From Thamnaconus septentrionalis (Eukaryota > Chordata > Actinopteri > Tetraodontiformes > Monacanthidae), in contig CM020515.1 of NCBI GenBank assembly GCA_009823395.1, positions 12,966,489-13,030,488 of the forward strand: a stretch of 64,000 nt of DNA. The letters run 5' to 3'. Of this stretch, positions 1 through 11,555 are shown in pieces (the stretch's first letter is position 1; each line of letters begins with the position of its first letter). Under the pieces are notes generated by a model. The model worked only from the letters and a program-made list of their open reading frames with translations. It was not told the origin of the DNA and did no database searches. Position numbers and translations under genes: made by a program.

Positions 1-604
1 TGTGAAGGCCCTGGCTCACATGCTTCACTTCACATGTGGTGCAACAGGTACATTTCATCAGAAACACAGCCAGGAGTCAGCAGGAGGGGAGAAAATGTGG
101 CAGAACAAATTATGAAAGATGACTCTGGTGAAGTTACCTTTTTATTTTCTCAGTCACTATTTTTTGCTACTCTGCCAAAATGGAAAAGACAAACATTACA
201 GGAAACAAATAAGGGTCGTCTTTGAGAGTGAAGCCAGCAGCACATTTGTCTAAGAACAAATGGACAAAAAACAACAACTTTGTGTTTGTGTTATCCAGAG
301 AAGTATGATCCTACCTGACAGTTCCACTTTTAAATGGTGATATGCCACGTCTGCAGGGGCTCACAGCAGATTCATCATCATCATCATCATCACATCATCA
401 TCTTCAGTGTCATCAGGTTTGTCATCAAGTGGAATCTCTCCTCTGAAATCCCCACGATGTGGAGACGCGGAGTCCTCCGAGTGCTCGGCTCCAACCTGTT
501 CTTGGCTCCCGATGCGACGCAGAGACTGTCTCCAGTTGGAGAGCGCGGCGTGCGTTAAAGGACGCAGCGCACGAACAGCGCACCTCTCCATCTGAGATCT
601 GAGG

Positions 605-608
<4 letters not shown>
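1..608. other. Non-coding stretch with a CAT/TCA repeat
   Basis: No exon or element was recognised here. An imperfect TCA/CAT trinucleotide tract lies at about 372-403. The part from about 440 to 600 is richer in CpG than the surroundings, but no promoter motif or splice site supports a gene. Confidence 0.6.
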
Positions 609-658
<50 letters not shown>

Positions 659-672
659 AGTTTGCTGTGGCG

Positions 673-741
<69 letters not shown>
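609..741. repeat. Compound microsatellite (GA)n then (CA)n
   Basis: An uninterrupted GA tract (609-657) is followed after 17 bases by a CA tract (675-741, about 33 units). The reading frames crossing it are low-complexity artefacts. A similar GA-plus-TG compound tract occurs at 40,218-40,289. Confidence 0.95.
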
Positions 742-744
<3 letters not shown>

Positions 745-780
745 GCATACTGATGAGGGCCTAATCAAACGGAGCGCACA

Positions 781-975
781 TTAAAATGATGCCGTAATGG
801 AATCTGGACCGCAGAGAAAGATTAGCACCGCGGTGTGTGGCACTTTAATGGGAAGGCAACGGGGCACCGAGACAAGAAAATAGAAATTAAATTCACCATG
901 CTAAATGAAATTAGTCCATTGATCTTGCCGTCATTTTCTTTTTATTGCGTTGGGAACTAATCACGTGGTCAGAAC
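781..975. promoter_or_regulatory. Candidate conserved non-coding element
   Basis: A non-repetitive AT-rich stretch with homeodomain-like ATTA cores (AAATTAAATT, AAATTAGTCC) and no reading frame of note. This texture is typical of vertebrate developmental enhancers. The call is inference from composition only. Confidence 0.22.
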
Positions 976-1085
976 TTATGGTCATGGTCGAATAAAACAT
1001 GTGCATTTTGAAAGCCCATCACACTTTTATCATTTTTCATCTTTTACAGAAATTACAGAATTTCGGTAATAATATGAAGTACAAG

Positions 1086-1470
1086 TCTGTCTAGGAGTAT
1101 TTTTGTCTCTAGCCACTAGGGGTAGCACTGGCGCGTCAGCTTTCCACGGCAGCGGCGTGAGGCCGCCGAGCTCTTCTTCTGTGACTTATTTGTAACTTTA
1201 TCAAAACACACTCACAAGCAAAAAAAGAAACGTCTGTGTTGACACCACGTGCTTGAAGTGCGGATAGAAGTGTTGTCCGACGGTGTTTGTGTTGTTGTGG
1301 AGTGTAACAACAGGCCAAACGCAGGCCTTTCCAAGCATAAAAGGGCGCCGCTGGTGACCAAGGTTCTCTCCGGGGGCCACTGGAGCACAGGTAAAGAACA
1401 TTTCACCGCCCAGAGAACTGTTTTTGTCACACTCCGTCTTTATTCCACAGTTAAAGGCTCTTAAACGGCT
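1086..1470 (+). pseudogene. Possible THAP-type zinc-finger fragment (weak)
   Basis: A frame at 1,249-1,464 contains CVVVECNNRPNAGLSKHK. This resembles the start of a THAP domain, with a C-x4-C pair, an asparagine/arginine-rich loop and a GLS-x-H stretch, followed by a Trp and a terminal HF. THAP domains occur in P-element-like transposases and their host-derived relatives. The expected C-x2-H pair is not visible and no splice signals frame it. It could be a decayed transposon piece or a chance match. Confidence 0.25.
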
Positions 1471-1522
1471 GCAGAAATGATGTATGTGTCGATGCCAACA
1501 ACCTATTAGCGTGTGTGTACGG

Positions 1523-2037
1523 AAGAGAATTAGGGCCACAAGAAGAGAGAGAGAAAAAATTAAGATAGACCCCCCCCCCAATTTCTAATTCGAGAATACA
1601 ATTGAAACTTCGAGAATACAGTTGACGTAAAATGACAATATTTTGTGAATAAAACGAAATTTTGCAATTAATGTCAACGTGTAGTAAGTCAAAATGTCAA
1701 GAGTAAAGTCGAAAGGTTCTGCGCGCAAGTCTAATGGAGTACTTCCGCTTTCGCTAGTTTACCGATTACTGTGGATGAACCTTGTGGGATACACCTGTTT
1801 TCGGCAGTTTACTTTTAACTGTGGGTAACTGGGTTAATCCACCATTCATCACGGACAACAAGCAGCGAAAAATGTAATTTCTACTTCATTCACGAAATTT
1901 CGTCTTTTTTTTTTTTTTTTTTTTTACGTCGACTTTATTCACGACTTTCAACGTAAAACTCGAAATGAAAATGTAATTAAAAATCTCCTTTCTGTAATAT
2001 ATATATTTTTTTCACTTCTTGTGGCCCTAATCCTCTT
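1523..2037. mobile_element. Non-autonomous inverted-repeat element (MITE-like), about 515 bp
   Basis: The ends are inverted copies of each other: TTAGGGCCACAAGAAG at 1,530-1,545 and its complement CTTCTTGTGGCCCTAA at 2,015-2,030, with similarity running a few bases outward. The interior is AT-rich, carries several GAATAAAGTC/GTCAAAA-like units and a 21-base T run (1,905-1,925), and has no coding capacity. The right arm, read on the minus strand, is closely similar to 14,076-14,200, so this is a dispersed family. No target duplication is obvious and the superfamily is unassigned. Confidence 0.75.
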
Positions 2038-2784
2038 TGGTATGGTGTGCTAGTGTTGAGGAAGAAGACATTGGAAAATGTAATGGCGCAACAAGCTGTG
2101 TGGACAATGTGTCTGTCAGCTGTTGTTTGTTCAAATTGTCCAAAAATTGGTTGTTTGTGATGGTTGTGGCTGTTATATAGGAGGTATGCTTTCAAGGCTG
2201 GTGTTTTGTTGTTAGTGTCAGAAAAAAAAAATAATTTCAGAAATGCAAGACTTTAAAACAGCTGGAGTATCCTTCAAGCATGAGTGGCTCCAGATTTTGT
2301 TTTTTTTAAGTGGAGGAAAACATAACCAAGCAAAACAAAAGTGGCAAGCGAAGACTTTGTGAAGATGCTACCCTGCTGCACCATGCACCATCCTCACCTC
2401 CTCAGGCAACTTTTCCAGTGGCTTGGTTTTTAATTGGGTTGACTCTCAAAGCCCCCGGCCCGCCCCCTTTTTTTTTTGGCTGCTCACAAGTCGAAAGGTT
2501 CCTGGGCACACGTGTCATCTCAGGAGGCCTGACACACTTATCAGATTTATCCCCTTTCAACTTTTCGTATGTGGAAACGTATAATTTCCTATACAGCCAA
2601 GCAGAGCCTTGTGTGCCGGACACATGTGAAGCCTTGAAGTAGAAGGCTGTGTCTAACCAGGGAGCCGGAAAGGTTCCTTTTTGTCTTGTTTTGTTTTGAG
2701 GAGTGCAGACTAATTTAACAAGCAGCAGCTCTTTCACTGCTTGTTATCCGTCTCCCCCGCAGATACCGAGCTTTTTGTTTTAAG
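2038..2784. other. Non-coding stretch, no gene seen
   Basis: Single-copy-looking sequence with short T and A runs. Frames of about 110 codons on both strands at 2,310-2,737 overlap each other and resemble no protein I recognise. Confidence 0.55.
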
Positions 2785-2885
2785 GACGGATGAATTGAGA
2801 GCAGCAAGTGGCTCCATGTCGGTAATGACGTGTCCTAATTAGTGCATCAACAGCCAGATTTATCGAGCCGACCAACTGGAATGTG
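2785..2885. promoter_or_regulatory. Candidate conserved non-coding element
   Basis: Compact non-repetitive stretch with a CCTAATTAGTGC homeodomain-type core and a nearby TTTATCGAG motif. It is flanked by ordinary T-rich DNA. Inference from texture only. Confidence 0.2.
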
Positions 2886-3300
2886 ATCTTTTTTTTCATC
2901 CATAGTGAAAAATTGACAGCAGGAATGGGAACAGGAACAGCTTATGTGATAAATTAGCAGGAGTTTTTTTTTTTTTTTCCAATATGCTTTCTCACCACAA
3001 GGCGCTGCTCTATCCTCCGCTCAGATCCTTTAACAATGGGGAGGCTGTGATTTATCACAAGTTCTCCGGCAACAAGCCGAAATCGATGAGCCTCTGTCTT
3101 GGATGTTATGTTAAACACCATTTTGTAGCTGCAGTGTGATGCTTTTTGCCGTGACATTTTAACTGACTGTGCTTTTCGTTTGTTTGCTCGCCACAAAACA
3201 GCTGTGGATTCTATCGATCCGCACAAAGTGTGAGCGAGTGCTCCAGGCTCCGGCCGCTTGCGTCGCTCACCAGCGCTCTCGCCGACGTGCACCCAGCTCG

Positions 3301-3520
3301 CCAATACGTCCCCCGCATTGAGCGGCGTCTGGATTTAAGTGCAGACAGCTCTCTGGCCTGATTAGTGCCTCTCCTGCTACTTCTCCTGGTACGCCGCGAT
3401 AGATGGCTTTATTTGCTTTTTAATTACTGCGGCGAGACCAATCACCCCTCAGTTCCCCGCTGCATGCGCTGAAAGCATTGATTATTCCTCTTGCCAGGCC
3501 GAAAATTGACAAACCATTAG
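3301..3520. promoter_or_regulatory. Candidate conserved non-coding element
   Basis: About 200 bases of balanced, non-repetitive sequence containing TGATTAGTG, TTTAATTACTG, CCAATCA and GATTATTCC motifs, all plausible homeodomain or CCAAT-type sites. No open frame with splice signals. Inference only. Confidence 0.22.
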
Positions 3521-4329
3521 CGTCCCAAGGCGGCTGCAAAATATTCCGCAAATAACACAAAGGCTCTGCCCCCCCCACCCCCCCGCTCCCTCCCTTAATG
3601 ATTCCACTGCGTGAGAATCCCAACAGACTTGGCTGTCCTCAGAGATATTGCAGGAGCGTGTGCAGCTATATTGGCTGTCTTTTGGGTTGCTGTATGTGTT
3701 TGTTGTGTGAGGAGTAGTCCTCAAGTGCCTGTGAGTCGGTGCTCTTCTCATCCAGAACACCAGAAACAGCTTTTGTTTGCTTTGCTGAGTTGATGGACAC
3801 ATTTAGATGTGCACAAATGTTCCGTTATTTTGGAAAAGTACCTTCCATCTAAATTTTCATGACTAAACTACCTGAATATCCTGCTACCGGGTAACCTAGG
3901 TGCAATGCTTCTATAGCAGTTGCGTGTTCGTGTTCTTAAAGCCCTTCTTTTTGGGGCAAAGCGCTAGAGAATTGAGACATCGCGGGCAATACAGAGAATT
4001 TTGGTTGCAGGTGTGACTGGTGGGAGAAAGAAAAGAGTCGAGCGATGGAGAAAGACACGTAAACTTTGAAAGAGCCCACTGGGTTATTATTTATTTTATT
4101 CATCTAAAACGTGGCAATCCTATCCTGTGAAAAAAATTGGATGCATGTTGAAAGTCCAACCAGGACTCGGTCTTTGCATGATATGCATCAAATTAAATGG
4201 CGTGGAACATGAGTGTACTAACTGATATATATTTCCCACCACAACACGTCTCTGTATCTGGCAGTAACTGTTTATCAGTGTCTCGCCTCGGCGCCATTGT
4301 TTTCGTGACCCTTGTTGTTGTTTTGGAAA
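3521..4329. other. Non-coding stretch, no gene seen
   Basis: Contains a short C-rich run near 3,568-3,595. Otherwise unremarkable sequence. Confidence 0.55.
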
Positions 4330-4460
4330 GATATTGGATCAGTGTGATTGTGTAAATATGCATGAACAATTAGCTGATGATTGATAGGTGGCCTGCAGCC
4401 GCCCATTTAGATGAAAATTGATTGCCTGTGGAGCTAATTAAAAGTACCAACTTGATGAAT
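4330..4460. promoter_or_regulatory. Candidate enhancer-like conserved element
   Basis: Dense cluster of recognisable homeobox-type motifs: an octamer-like ATATGCAT (4,356-4,363), CAATTAG (4,367-4,373), a Pbx/Meis-like TGATTGAT (4,378-4,385), a second GATTG about 45 bases further on, and TAATTA (4,435-4,440). No repeats and no open frame. This is the most enhancer-like stretch in the window by eye. Conservation is untested. Confidence 0.3.
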
Positions 4461-4604
4461 TGGTTTGAATAATACCAGATCATAGGCAAATAACTTTAGA
4501 CAGGCAGACAGATCGATAGACACCCTGAACAACAGTCTTTTTATTTGTTTATTTTTTTCTTGCTTAGAAAATACCTATACCAATTTCTCTTTTTAACCCT
4601 CTAG

Positions 4605-4707
4605 CCCTTCCCCTGTCCTTCCGCCCTGGACCCTTGGCACCAAGTCACAAGACGCGGTCAGTGTACACTGGCGAAATGGGTCACCAACCTCAAGAAGGAG
4701 CTGCACT
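4605..4707 (+). other. Candidate internal exon (103 bp)
   Basis: Upstream is a pyrimidine-rich acceptor ending TTTAACCCTCTAG. Downstream is a strong donor, GTAAGTAG, at 4,708. All three frames are open across the 103 bases. I could not match any of the three translations to a known protein, so the frame is undecided. A pseudo-exon is possible, since long introns contain many such pairs by chance. Confidence 0.3.
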
Positions 4708-6319
4708 GTAAGTAGCTTTTTTTCTAGTAGAGTTGATGTATGTGATAGAGTTGATAGATATGCAAAAACATACCAAACGACCACAACTAAACTAAGATAA
4801 CACAATCGCTGTTTTATTCCTGAATGAATTTTTCATTTTGCGTTGGTTTGCCGCAGTTCTAGAAAGAAGGCATTCTGGGAAATATCTCGCTTCATTTTGA
4901 TTGCAGCTTGTCCTGGAAACCTTTTGCTTTCAAGACTTTAAACTTCACCGCTGCAGCTTTGCCTGCACAGCAAATCGGGCGACACTGCAAATAAATGCAA
5001 GCATGCAAAACGGACTGGGATGGCCATTATTCTTAGCTCAGCACCGAGCCGAGGTTCACCTGTTCCGATATTCCCTCCAGACCTATTGGAGGCCATCGAT
5101 GTGTTTCCTCGCTGCTCACCGTCCACAGAACTAATTGAATTCGGTTTCTCTCGCATCGTGACTCTTATCTACTAGAAACAGGCCGAGTGCACAGCGAGAG
5201 CTTGCTTGGTCTTGACACGTCGCTGTTTACTTGCATTGAGCCTGGCCGTCGCAATAAAGGCCTGCCGAGGTTTCCGAAACTCTGCCGAGACGCCACCGTG
5301 GTCAGGTGGCTGTTCATTAGAAAGACTGTGCACTGCGGTCTGGAGTTCATTTCACTTGTTTTTGGCATGACTCTGGCACTTTTGTCTTGATAGATCTTGG
5401 TTTTCTAGGTGTCATGCTGAAGAATTTTGTGTGAGTCTAGGATAAAAAAAAAAAAAACGGTGTGAAAATGTGTCGTATCTGAGACCTTTACTTTTAAGTG
5501 GAAAACACTGAGACAGAATCAGTCAGTTAGTGATTATAAATATAAACCAATTACACACTTTCTGAAATTAGACACATCTGTGAAATTTGACAAATTGGCA
5601 CGGGGGCGAACCAGAATTAATTACTGTTTCAGCTCACTTTTTTCATTTGGCTGGCAAATGTAAAACCTATTGGGGCGCTTTGTAACAGGATTGTTGTCTC
5701 CATGTGTTGTTGGTCAGTTTGACATTGCTGACTGCTAGAGGACTCACCTGACAAGTGAACGTGAGCGGATGAAGAGCATCGCACTTGTTTGTTTATGATG
5801 CCAAAGCAGCCGGCCACTTCCTGTTCCTGGTCGATCGTGTTTGCCACAGACGTGGACCCTTTTTCTCTTGCGAACGCCCCTAAGGGATGCCAGAGGTATC
5901 AAACCTAAGATTGTGTTATGTGCAAAATGAACCTCATCCTGCAGCATGGCATTGGATGAGTTCAGATCAATGACCCGCCCCCGCCTGATCGGAGCAACAA
6001 CACTCTATTTTTGAGACCAATTTCAATTCTATTTCCTTTTTGCCATTGTGCTGTGTGTGCACGCTATTCTTCCGGGGAAATGCTCCAATTAAAATGCAAA
6101 TGCAGCCTTTGCTTAGTCGGAATTATTTCCGGGCCTCACGATCATCTTGGCAGCCGGCTTCACTTCTTCCTGGTTTCCGTGTGCATCTGTGTGTTTGCAG
6201 AATGTCTTCACAGTCAGTTTGCAATTTTTTACTTTCTTAGTATATTGATGTCTCAAAAATTCATGCAGTTCCCTACATGTGTGAGGCTTTGAAAGAATTA
6301 TTCCAGAATGACACTCAGT
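4708..6319. other. Non-coding stretch, no gene seen
   Basis: Mostly single-copy-looking DNA. The part around 4,985-5,160 is balanced in composition and could be a further conserved block. No splice-framed exon or element was recognised. Confidence 0.5.
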
Positions 6320-6800
6320 GCGTTTACATGGCACTCGAGAAATTCAAATTATTGCCTTAGTCCGATTATTATCGGAGAACTCACGTGCATCTAAACACCT
6401 TAGTCCGATTGTGATCGGAGTTTGAGAACTCAGAACTCGGAATCGGAGAACTCCGATTGAGACAGCCAGATAATGCGATTGGAATTCGAATTTCTCTGCC
6501 ATGTGTACGCCTTAGTCGGACTATTAACTGGACAATGCGAGTGCGCACGCGTCACGCCTCCCTCTCGCGACTCAGGACCGCAGAACTACATCGTCTAACA
6601 AAACAGACGGCGCGAAACAACCTGGCAAACGCGAATAAGAATGTTCACATTTGGAGAGAGGATGAGGCCGGGGTGACCCTTTCTCTTCTAAAAGAGATGG
6701 ACATATTAAAATAACGCGCAACGGAGACCTTTTTAAAAAGGTAGCGCAGCAAATGCAGGGCTCCGGCTTTGCGCACCCCTGAACAAATACGTATTCGTTC
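6320..6800. mobile_element. Inverted-repeat element, probably PIF/Harbinger-like
   Basis: The left arm (6,320-6,370, beginning GCGTTTACATGGCA) is matched in reverse complement by 6,468-6,510 (ending GCCATGTGTACGC). Inside is a direct repeat of a CCTTAGTCCGATT unit (6,355-6,377 and 6,398-6,420) and a palindrome AATCGGAG-AA-CTCCGATT at 6,441-6,458. Immediately downstream is a broken Myb/SANT-like domain of the kind encoded by Harbinger elements, which supports that assignment. The exact right end is not resolved. Confidence 0.6.
6630..6782 (+). pseudogene. Frameshifted Myb/SANT-like DNA-binding domain fragment
   Basis: One frame gives WREDEAGVTLSLLKEMDILK and then a stop at 6,712-6,714. From 6,717 a second frame continues with RNGDLFKKVAQQMQGSGF and ends at 6,780. 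Together these have the pattern of a Myb/SANT-like (MADF-type) domain: Trp and acidic start, a leucine-rich first helix, then R-N-x-x-L/I-F-x-K-V-A. Such domains belong to the second protein of PIF/Harbinger transposons and to host proteins derived from them. The frameshift and stop show this copy is dead. It lies against the inverted-repeat element upstream and is probably part of it. Confidence 0.6.
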
Positions 6801-8319
6801 GTATTTATATTTCTACCTTTTCGTTCACAATTTTATAAGTTAGAAGAAGTTTAACTTTGTAAATAAAAGCACACCAAAAAGATGTTTTTCTGATTTGTTT
6901 TTATTTTGGTAATTTCACATGTCACATTGTGTGCAAGGTGTGTTTTCAGTCAATGAGAAGTTGGGACAGCAGCCCACATTCACCACCATCTTCAAAGTAG
7001 AACTTAATTCCTGCTGTCAGAGAAGTTTATTGCACAGGGGAGGTGGGAGCGGTTTGATTTCACTGTTTGCCGACGGCCTCTGTTGGAGATTTTCAATTAA
7101 AACTTCAGTCTTCCAGAGTTTTCAAGCAGCAACGCGTCTGCAACCGGAGAACTCTGCAGAAATGAAAAAGGCCTTTACTTCTTCTGTTTCACTGTGCTCT
7201 CCAGGAAGTGTGTGCTAAAACAGTCATCCCTGCATGAGGTGACACATTAAAGGTGCATTAGAAGAAACAATTATTATGAGGCAGAATTTATCAAGTATGG
7301 TCACAGAGATGAGTGGTGTTGTTTTTTTTGTATAAGTTGTGACGCTTTCGTTAAATGAATGTCCTTGTCTTTCTTTGCAAATCTAGATTGAAATCTTTTA
7401 TCCAAATTTTTGCATTTTTGTGTGGCGTGAAAGTCTGACCTGTCAACATGTGTGCTACTGAGCCAGTGAAACTGCAGTACCTGGATGACCAGTTTTGGCT
7501 CCTTTTTGATCTGAACTCTGAGGAACCTCTTGGGTATTTGACTCAACTTCTGACTTATCGAGCTTGGCCCCTGGAGACTGCGCCTGAATGTGAAATCAGC
7601 TGTCTGTCCTCCGGGCTTTAAGATGGTAAATGTAACCCTTGTTCCTTCGAGTCTTTTGGACTTGATTTGAAATATGTGCATGTGTTAGCGGATCAAAGTT
7701 CTCCCCCCTGGACTGGCAGATTTTTGCTCCGTTCTCCCCTCAAACACACCGCGGTTCAAATGTGGAAGAAGAAGTTTTTGCAGAGGTTTAATTGCACCAT
7801 CTGTTAATTCTTTTTGTGCTCTACTGTGTCTTCTGTTGTTTTGATTTTTTACACTTTCCACTGCTTCCGCATCTGAAATCTGTAGCCCTTCTTCAGACAA
7901 CAATACTGCAAAGAGAAAAGTAGGTCGAGAGGTGTGCAGATGACCCGAGAGGTTCTGATTCATCTGTAACCTCGTCCTCCTTCTCTCATCTTCCCTCTGC
8001 GGTGGTGTTGTGGGAAAAAAAAGCTTTCAAGATGTGTTATGCCACCTTGTCAGCGACAGCAGCATGTGTGATTGTACTTTCTGCTCTGCATCAGGAGGAT
8101 TTAAGCAAGGTGAAGATGGCTATTTATTTACCTGTACCTGTTCATTCCTGACTGAAAAACACCAAATCGTCTTAGCTGATTTTATCATCTGATGATTGAA
8201 TGCACCTCAAGGAATTCAACCTCCGTCTGTGATTTTATTTGCCTTTTTTTTTGCATTCTTTGTTTGATCTGTCTTCCAAAAAAAAAAAAGAAGAGGAATC
8301 ACCCACCTGTCTCTCAATT
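6801..8319. other. Non-coding stretch, no gene seen
   Basis: AT-leaning DNA with short T and A runs. A 126-codon minus-strand frame at 7,301-7,681 resembles no family I know and has no splice or promoter context. Confidence 0.5.
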
Positions 8320-8520
8320 GTAATTCTTGATGATGTTGTAATTACCCCGGCGAAATGACCCTCACGCAAAGCAAGTCGCCTTTTGATTTTACCTGCCAGG
8401 GCCTGGAGCTGTTTTCATTGCTCCACTTTATTCATGCTCATAACTCCCCACTCCTCAGTGACCCAGCCGGGATTATGTCCGGCACCATGCTCATGCATAT
8501 TTATCCTGCTGAAATGCCAC
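8320..8520. promoter_or_regulatory. Candidate conserved non-coding element
   Basis: Non-repetitive sequence containing CAATTGTAATTC, TTGTAATTACC, TTTATTCATGCTCATAA and CATGCATATTTAT, with several TAAT and octamer-like cores in about 200 bases. Inference from texture only. Confidence 0.25.
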
Positions 8521-11500
8521 CGAGACTGTTCCGACTCAAACACCCACTTGGATGTGTAAAAACATGGACACAGGGTGTTTTATGAATTAAAAATGATAAC
8601 GGATAATGGTTGCTCCATTGTTATGCTGATATTGAACTCCAGTATTTGAGCCAAGTCAGTTAAAGCTGATCCTCAATAATACATTCACCTCTAACAGTAT
8701 TATTTTGGCATAGAGAGCAAACTGCTCTTATTCACGGAACAAAGTTTTTTTTTTTTTTTTTTTCAGATGCGTTTGGAAGTGAAGCTTTCCTAAATGTGAT
8801 GTAAATCCACTGAGTGTATTCTGGATAACGATATCGGTCCTACCTGATCCGTGTCACTTTGTCATGGATGTGCGGCGGTGTAGATTGTAGGACTTCAGCA
8901 CTGCAGCTACAGAGTGAGGGTGACAGAAGGCGGAACAGGACGCTTACCAGCACCACCTTGCTGTTCACTAGTTAAGATAGTTCCAAGACTTCTGCGAAAG
9001 CAGTGCAAAGGGCCTCTTTATTTTCGGATTTTATCTATCGGTCTAGCCATCTATATGTCTACCTGTCTGTCTGACTGCGTTTCACCCCACAACCAAACCC
9101 AGCGAACTTTGCAAAACTTTGTGAAAGGGAGAAAAGCGGCCAAAGGCCAAGACCATTTCACCCATCTCGGTATCGTGGCTCTTGGTTCTGGTTGCTAGGC
9201 AGGTTCTCAGGAGTTCTACAGGAGCTGGAATGGAATCGTGGTTGTGTGTTTTGCTTTGTGCGATGGCTACCCTCACGCGTGTCCACACAAACAGACAACC
9301 ATGCCAAAGGGAGAAACGCCTCCTTGTTTACGAACGGCGTCTGTCATCGGTCCAAGTCGGAGAGCACCCGTAGCGTTTACCCACATGCTGCAATTCATTT
9401 CTCTCGTCTGGCTCGTCCGTCTTTTCTTTTCTTTTCCTTTCCTTTTTGGATCCACCAATAAACACTGTATTGCGCACATTAACAATACTAGCGATAATGT
9501 CTGGTGGTGGTACAGCAGGAACTGTTTGTTGAGTTTCCAGGCAATGATGGCTTATTCAAGCGTTTGAAGTCTGTATCTGCGACAGGCCTGCGTCTTGTTC
9601 GCTTAGCAACGCGGATCACACACACACACGCGCGCACACACGCACAGTAGGGGAAGGGGACAGATGGCTACGTGAGGAGACACAAAGCGACCCCGGAGAG
9701 CGTGTTGGAGACAAGGCGAGATGCAGAGGTGTGTTGCTGCTGCACAGCGGCAGAGAAGCCGAGCTGCCTCCGCCTGCAGCAACAAACCCACTTTCAATAA
9801 GTCTCCGCCCGTCTACTGATGAATCTTTAATACTGAGCAAACCAGGAGCACGGCCGCTACAGGAAGCCGCCGTGTTCTGCCGGCGACGGCAAATGAGATG
9901 ATTTGTAAACGTTGCCGTGCCGGGATATAAATAACACAGAAGTCTATCCGACGTAAAAGATTGAAGCGACGGCAGAGGTTCTCTCTCTGAGATCTGAGGC
10001 GCAAATGGAAAGAGTCGCTGTTGCCTCCTGCGCCGTGAGCAGCAGATGGTAACTTATCAACACGGGGAAACTGAGATGTGCGGCTCAGTGAGTGGTTGTC
10101 TAGAAAAAAAAAACAACAGAAAAACAGTCTGCGAGCCTGTGTGCGCTTCTTTTATTTATCTGCTCTCAAGTAGGCAGCCACGTCACATACAGAGGGGCTG
10201 GTGGCCTGCGGCTCGTCACGGCTTTCGAACCGAGTTACCCGCCTCTGCTGTTCAGGTGGACTGAGGTGGATGAATTGGACCGAGGTCAGAAAACAACAGA
10301 CGTGGATCAGAGTTAGCACAACAGGGCTGGTAGTTGGAGATTGCGCTAAAGTCCTGTGGAATTTTCATCTAATTACCACTACTTTTCAGGGCAGCTGAAT
10401 CGAATATCTCTTATCTACAGCTTTCAGACATAGGCTCCTATTGTTTAGAGACAACAAATAATATTGTCACTAAACATTTAATTCATGTTTTTATTTCTTT
10501 CTTCTTAAGTCTTCACAACGTTTTTGTCTGCCCTGTTTTTCTTTTCTTGAGAGGTGGTAAACCAAGAAGAGGCCCCTCAGATGTTCTCACTTACAGAATC
10601 TGTTTTGTGCTGTGAGAGTTTCAGAGGCTCAAGACAAATTATCCACCTTTCCTCCTCCTGTCCACTCAAAATGAGAAATTCTGTGAGAGGAAACAAGTTT
10701 GTCTTGCATGGTCACAGTGCAGATCAATATCCTTTACCCTCATTTCAAGAACCAAATCTGTTTTTTTTTTTAATACAGTCTGTGGAGGTTCTCTGAACTC
10801 TTTACATCATCTCACCATCCATTTTTGGTTGTGTTTATTCACTCGAAGGAAATGAGCTGAGCTGCTTACATTCGCCATTGTTAGATACCAAATAAGATCA
10901 ACAGACCAAAAGGTACCTGTCATTCAAAACTTGTGCCATGCAGCACTTTAGCCATCTGAAAAAGAAACTCTTGTAGAAGTTCTTAATTTTAAAAGTAGTG
11001 CTCTAAAACGTTTTTTTTAAAGTTTTAAATCAGACTCCTTAAAATCAACGCCAGTTGAAGAGGCCATCTGCGGATGAAGTGGGTGTCATTATCGTTCATT
11101 ATAAGTCTTATTGGAAACTCTCCAGTTGCTTGTGAAGTGCTCTCTCATCAAACCTCGCACACAAACATCTCTGGAGGCCTGTAATTTTACAAGTTTGGGG
11201 GCAGTCGGCACATTAAGAACACGCTGTCCTCGCTGTGAGAGGTTGAAACTGTCTGGCCTTGTTCTGGTCGAGGTGGACTTGCATTCTGGCTTTCTTCACT
11301 TTCTTTCAAGTCAGAGATGCTAGTTTGTCTGTGACAAGCCCACACATTTCTTTAGATTCCCATTATCACAAAGTAGAGTATGGCTTTTCCCTCTTCGTTA
11401 AAAACAAGTTTCTAATTAAAAGTGCAGTGTCTTTCTTCTCACCTTCATCGGAACAACTAATAGCCTCAAGGTTGGTGAATGACTCCTTTCATTTCAGCAA

Positions 11501-11555
11501 GATCAATACCAAGCAGTGCTAGGCCGCTGCAATCCTCTAATCTCTTGACTATTGT
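8521..11555. other. Non-coding stretch, no gene seen
   Basis: Holds a T run (8,744-8,763), a CTTTT-rich tract (9,420-9,447) and a short CA/CG alternating tract (9,617-9,647). CpG frequency is raised at 9,800-9,970, without promoter motifs. The frames present are short and mutually overlapping. Confidence 0.5.

Noticed and set aside
361..768. Open frames of 60-135 codons over the GA/CA tract
   Set aside because: They translate simple repeats (poly-Cys/Val, poly-Ser/Leu) and carry no other domain. The same applies to the frames over 18,687-18,785, 42,239-42,549, 47,421-47,506, 56,669-56,744 and 62,016-62,085.
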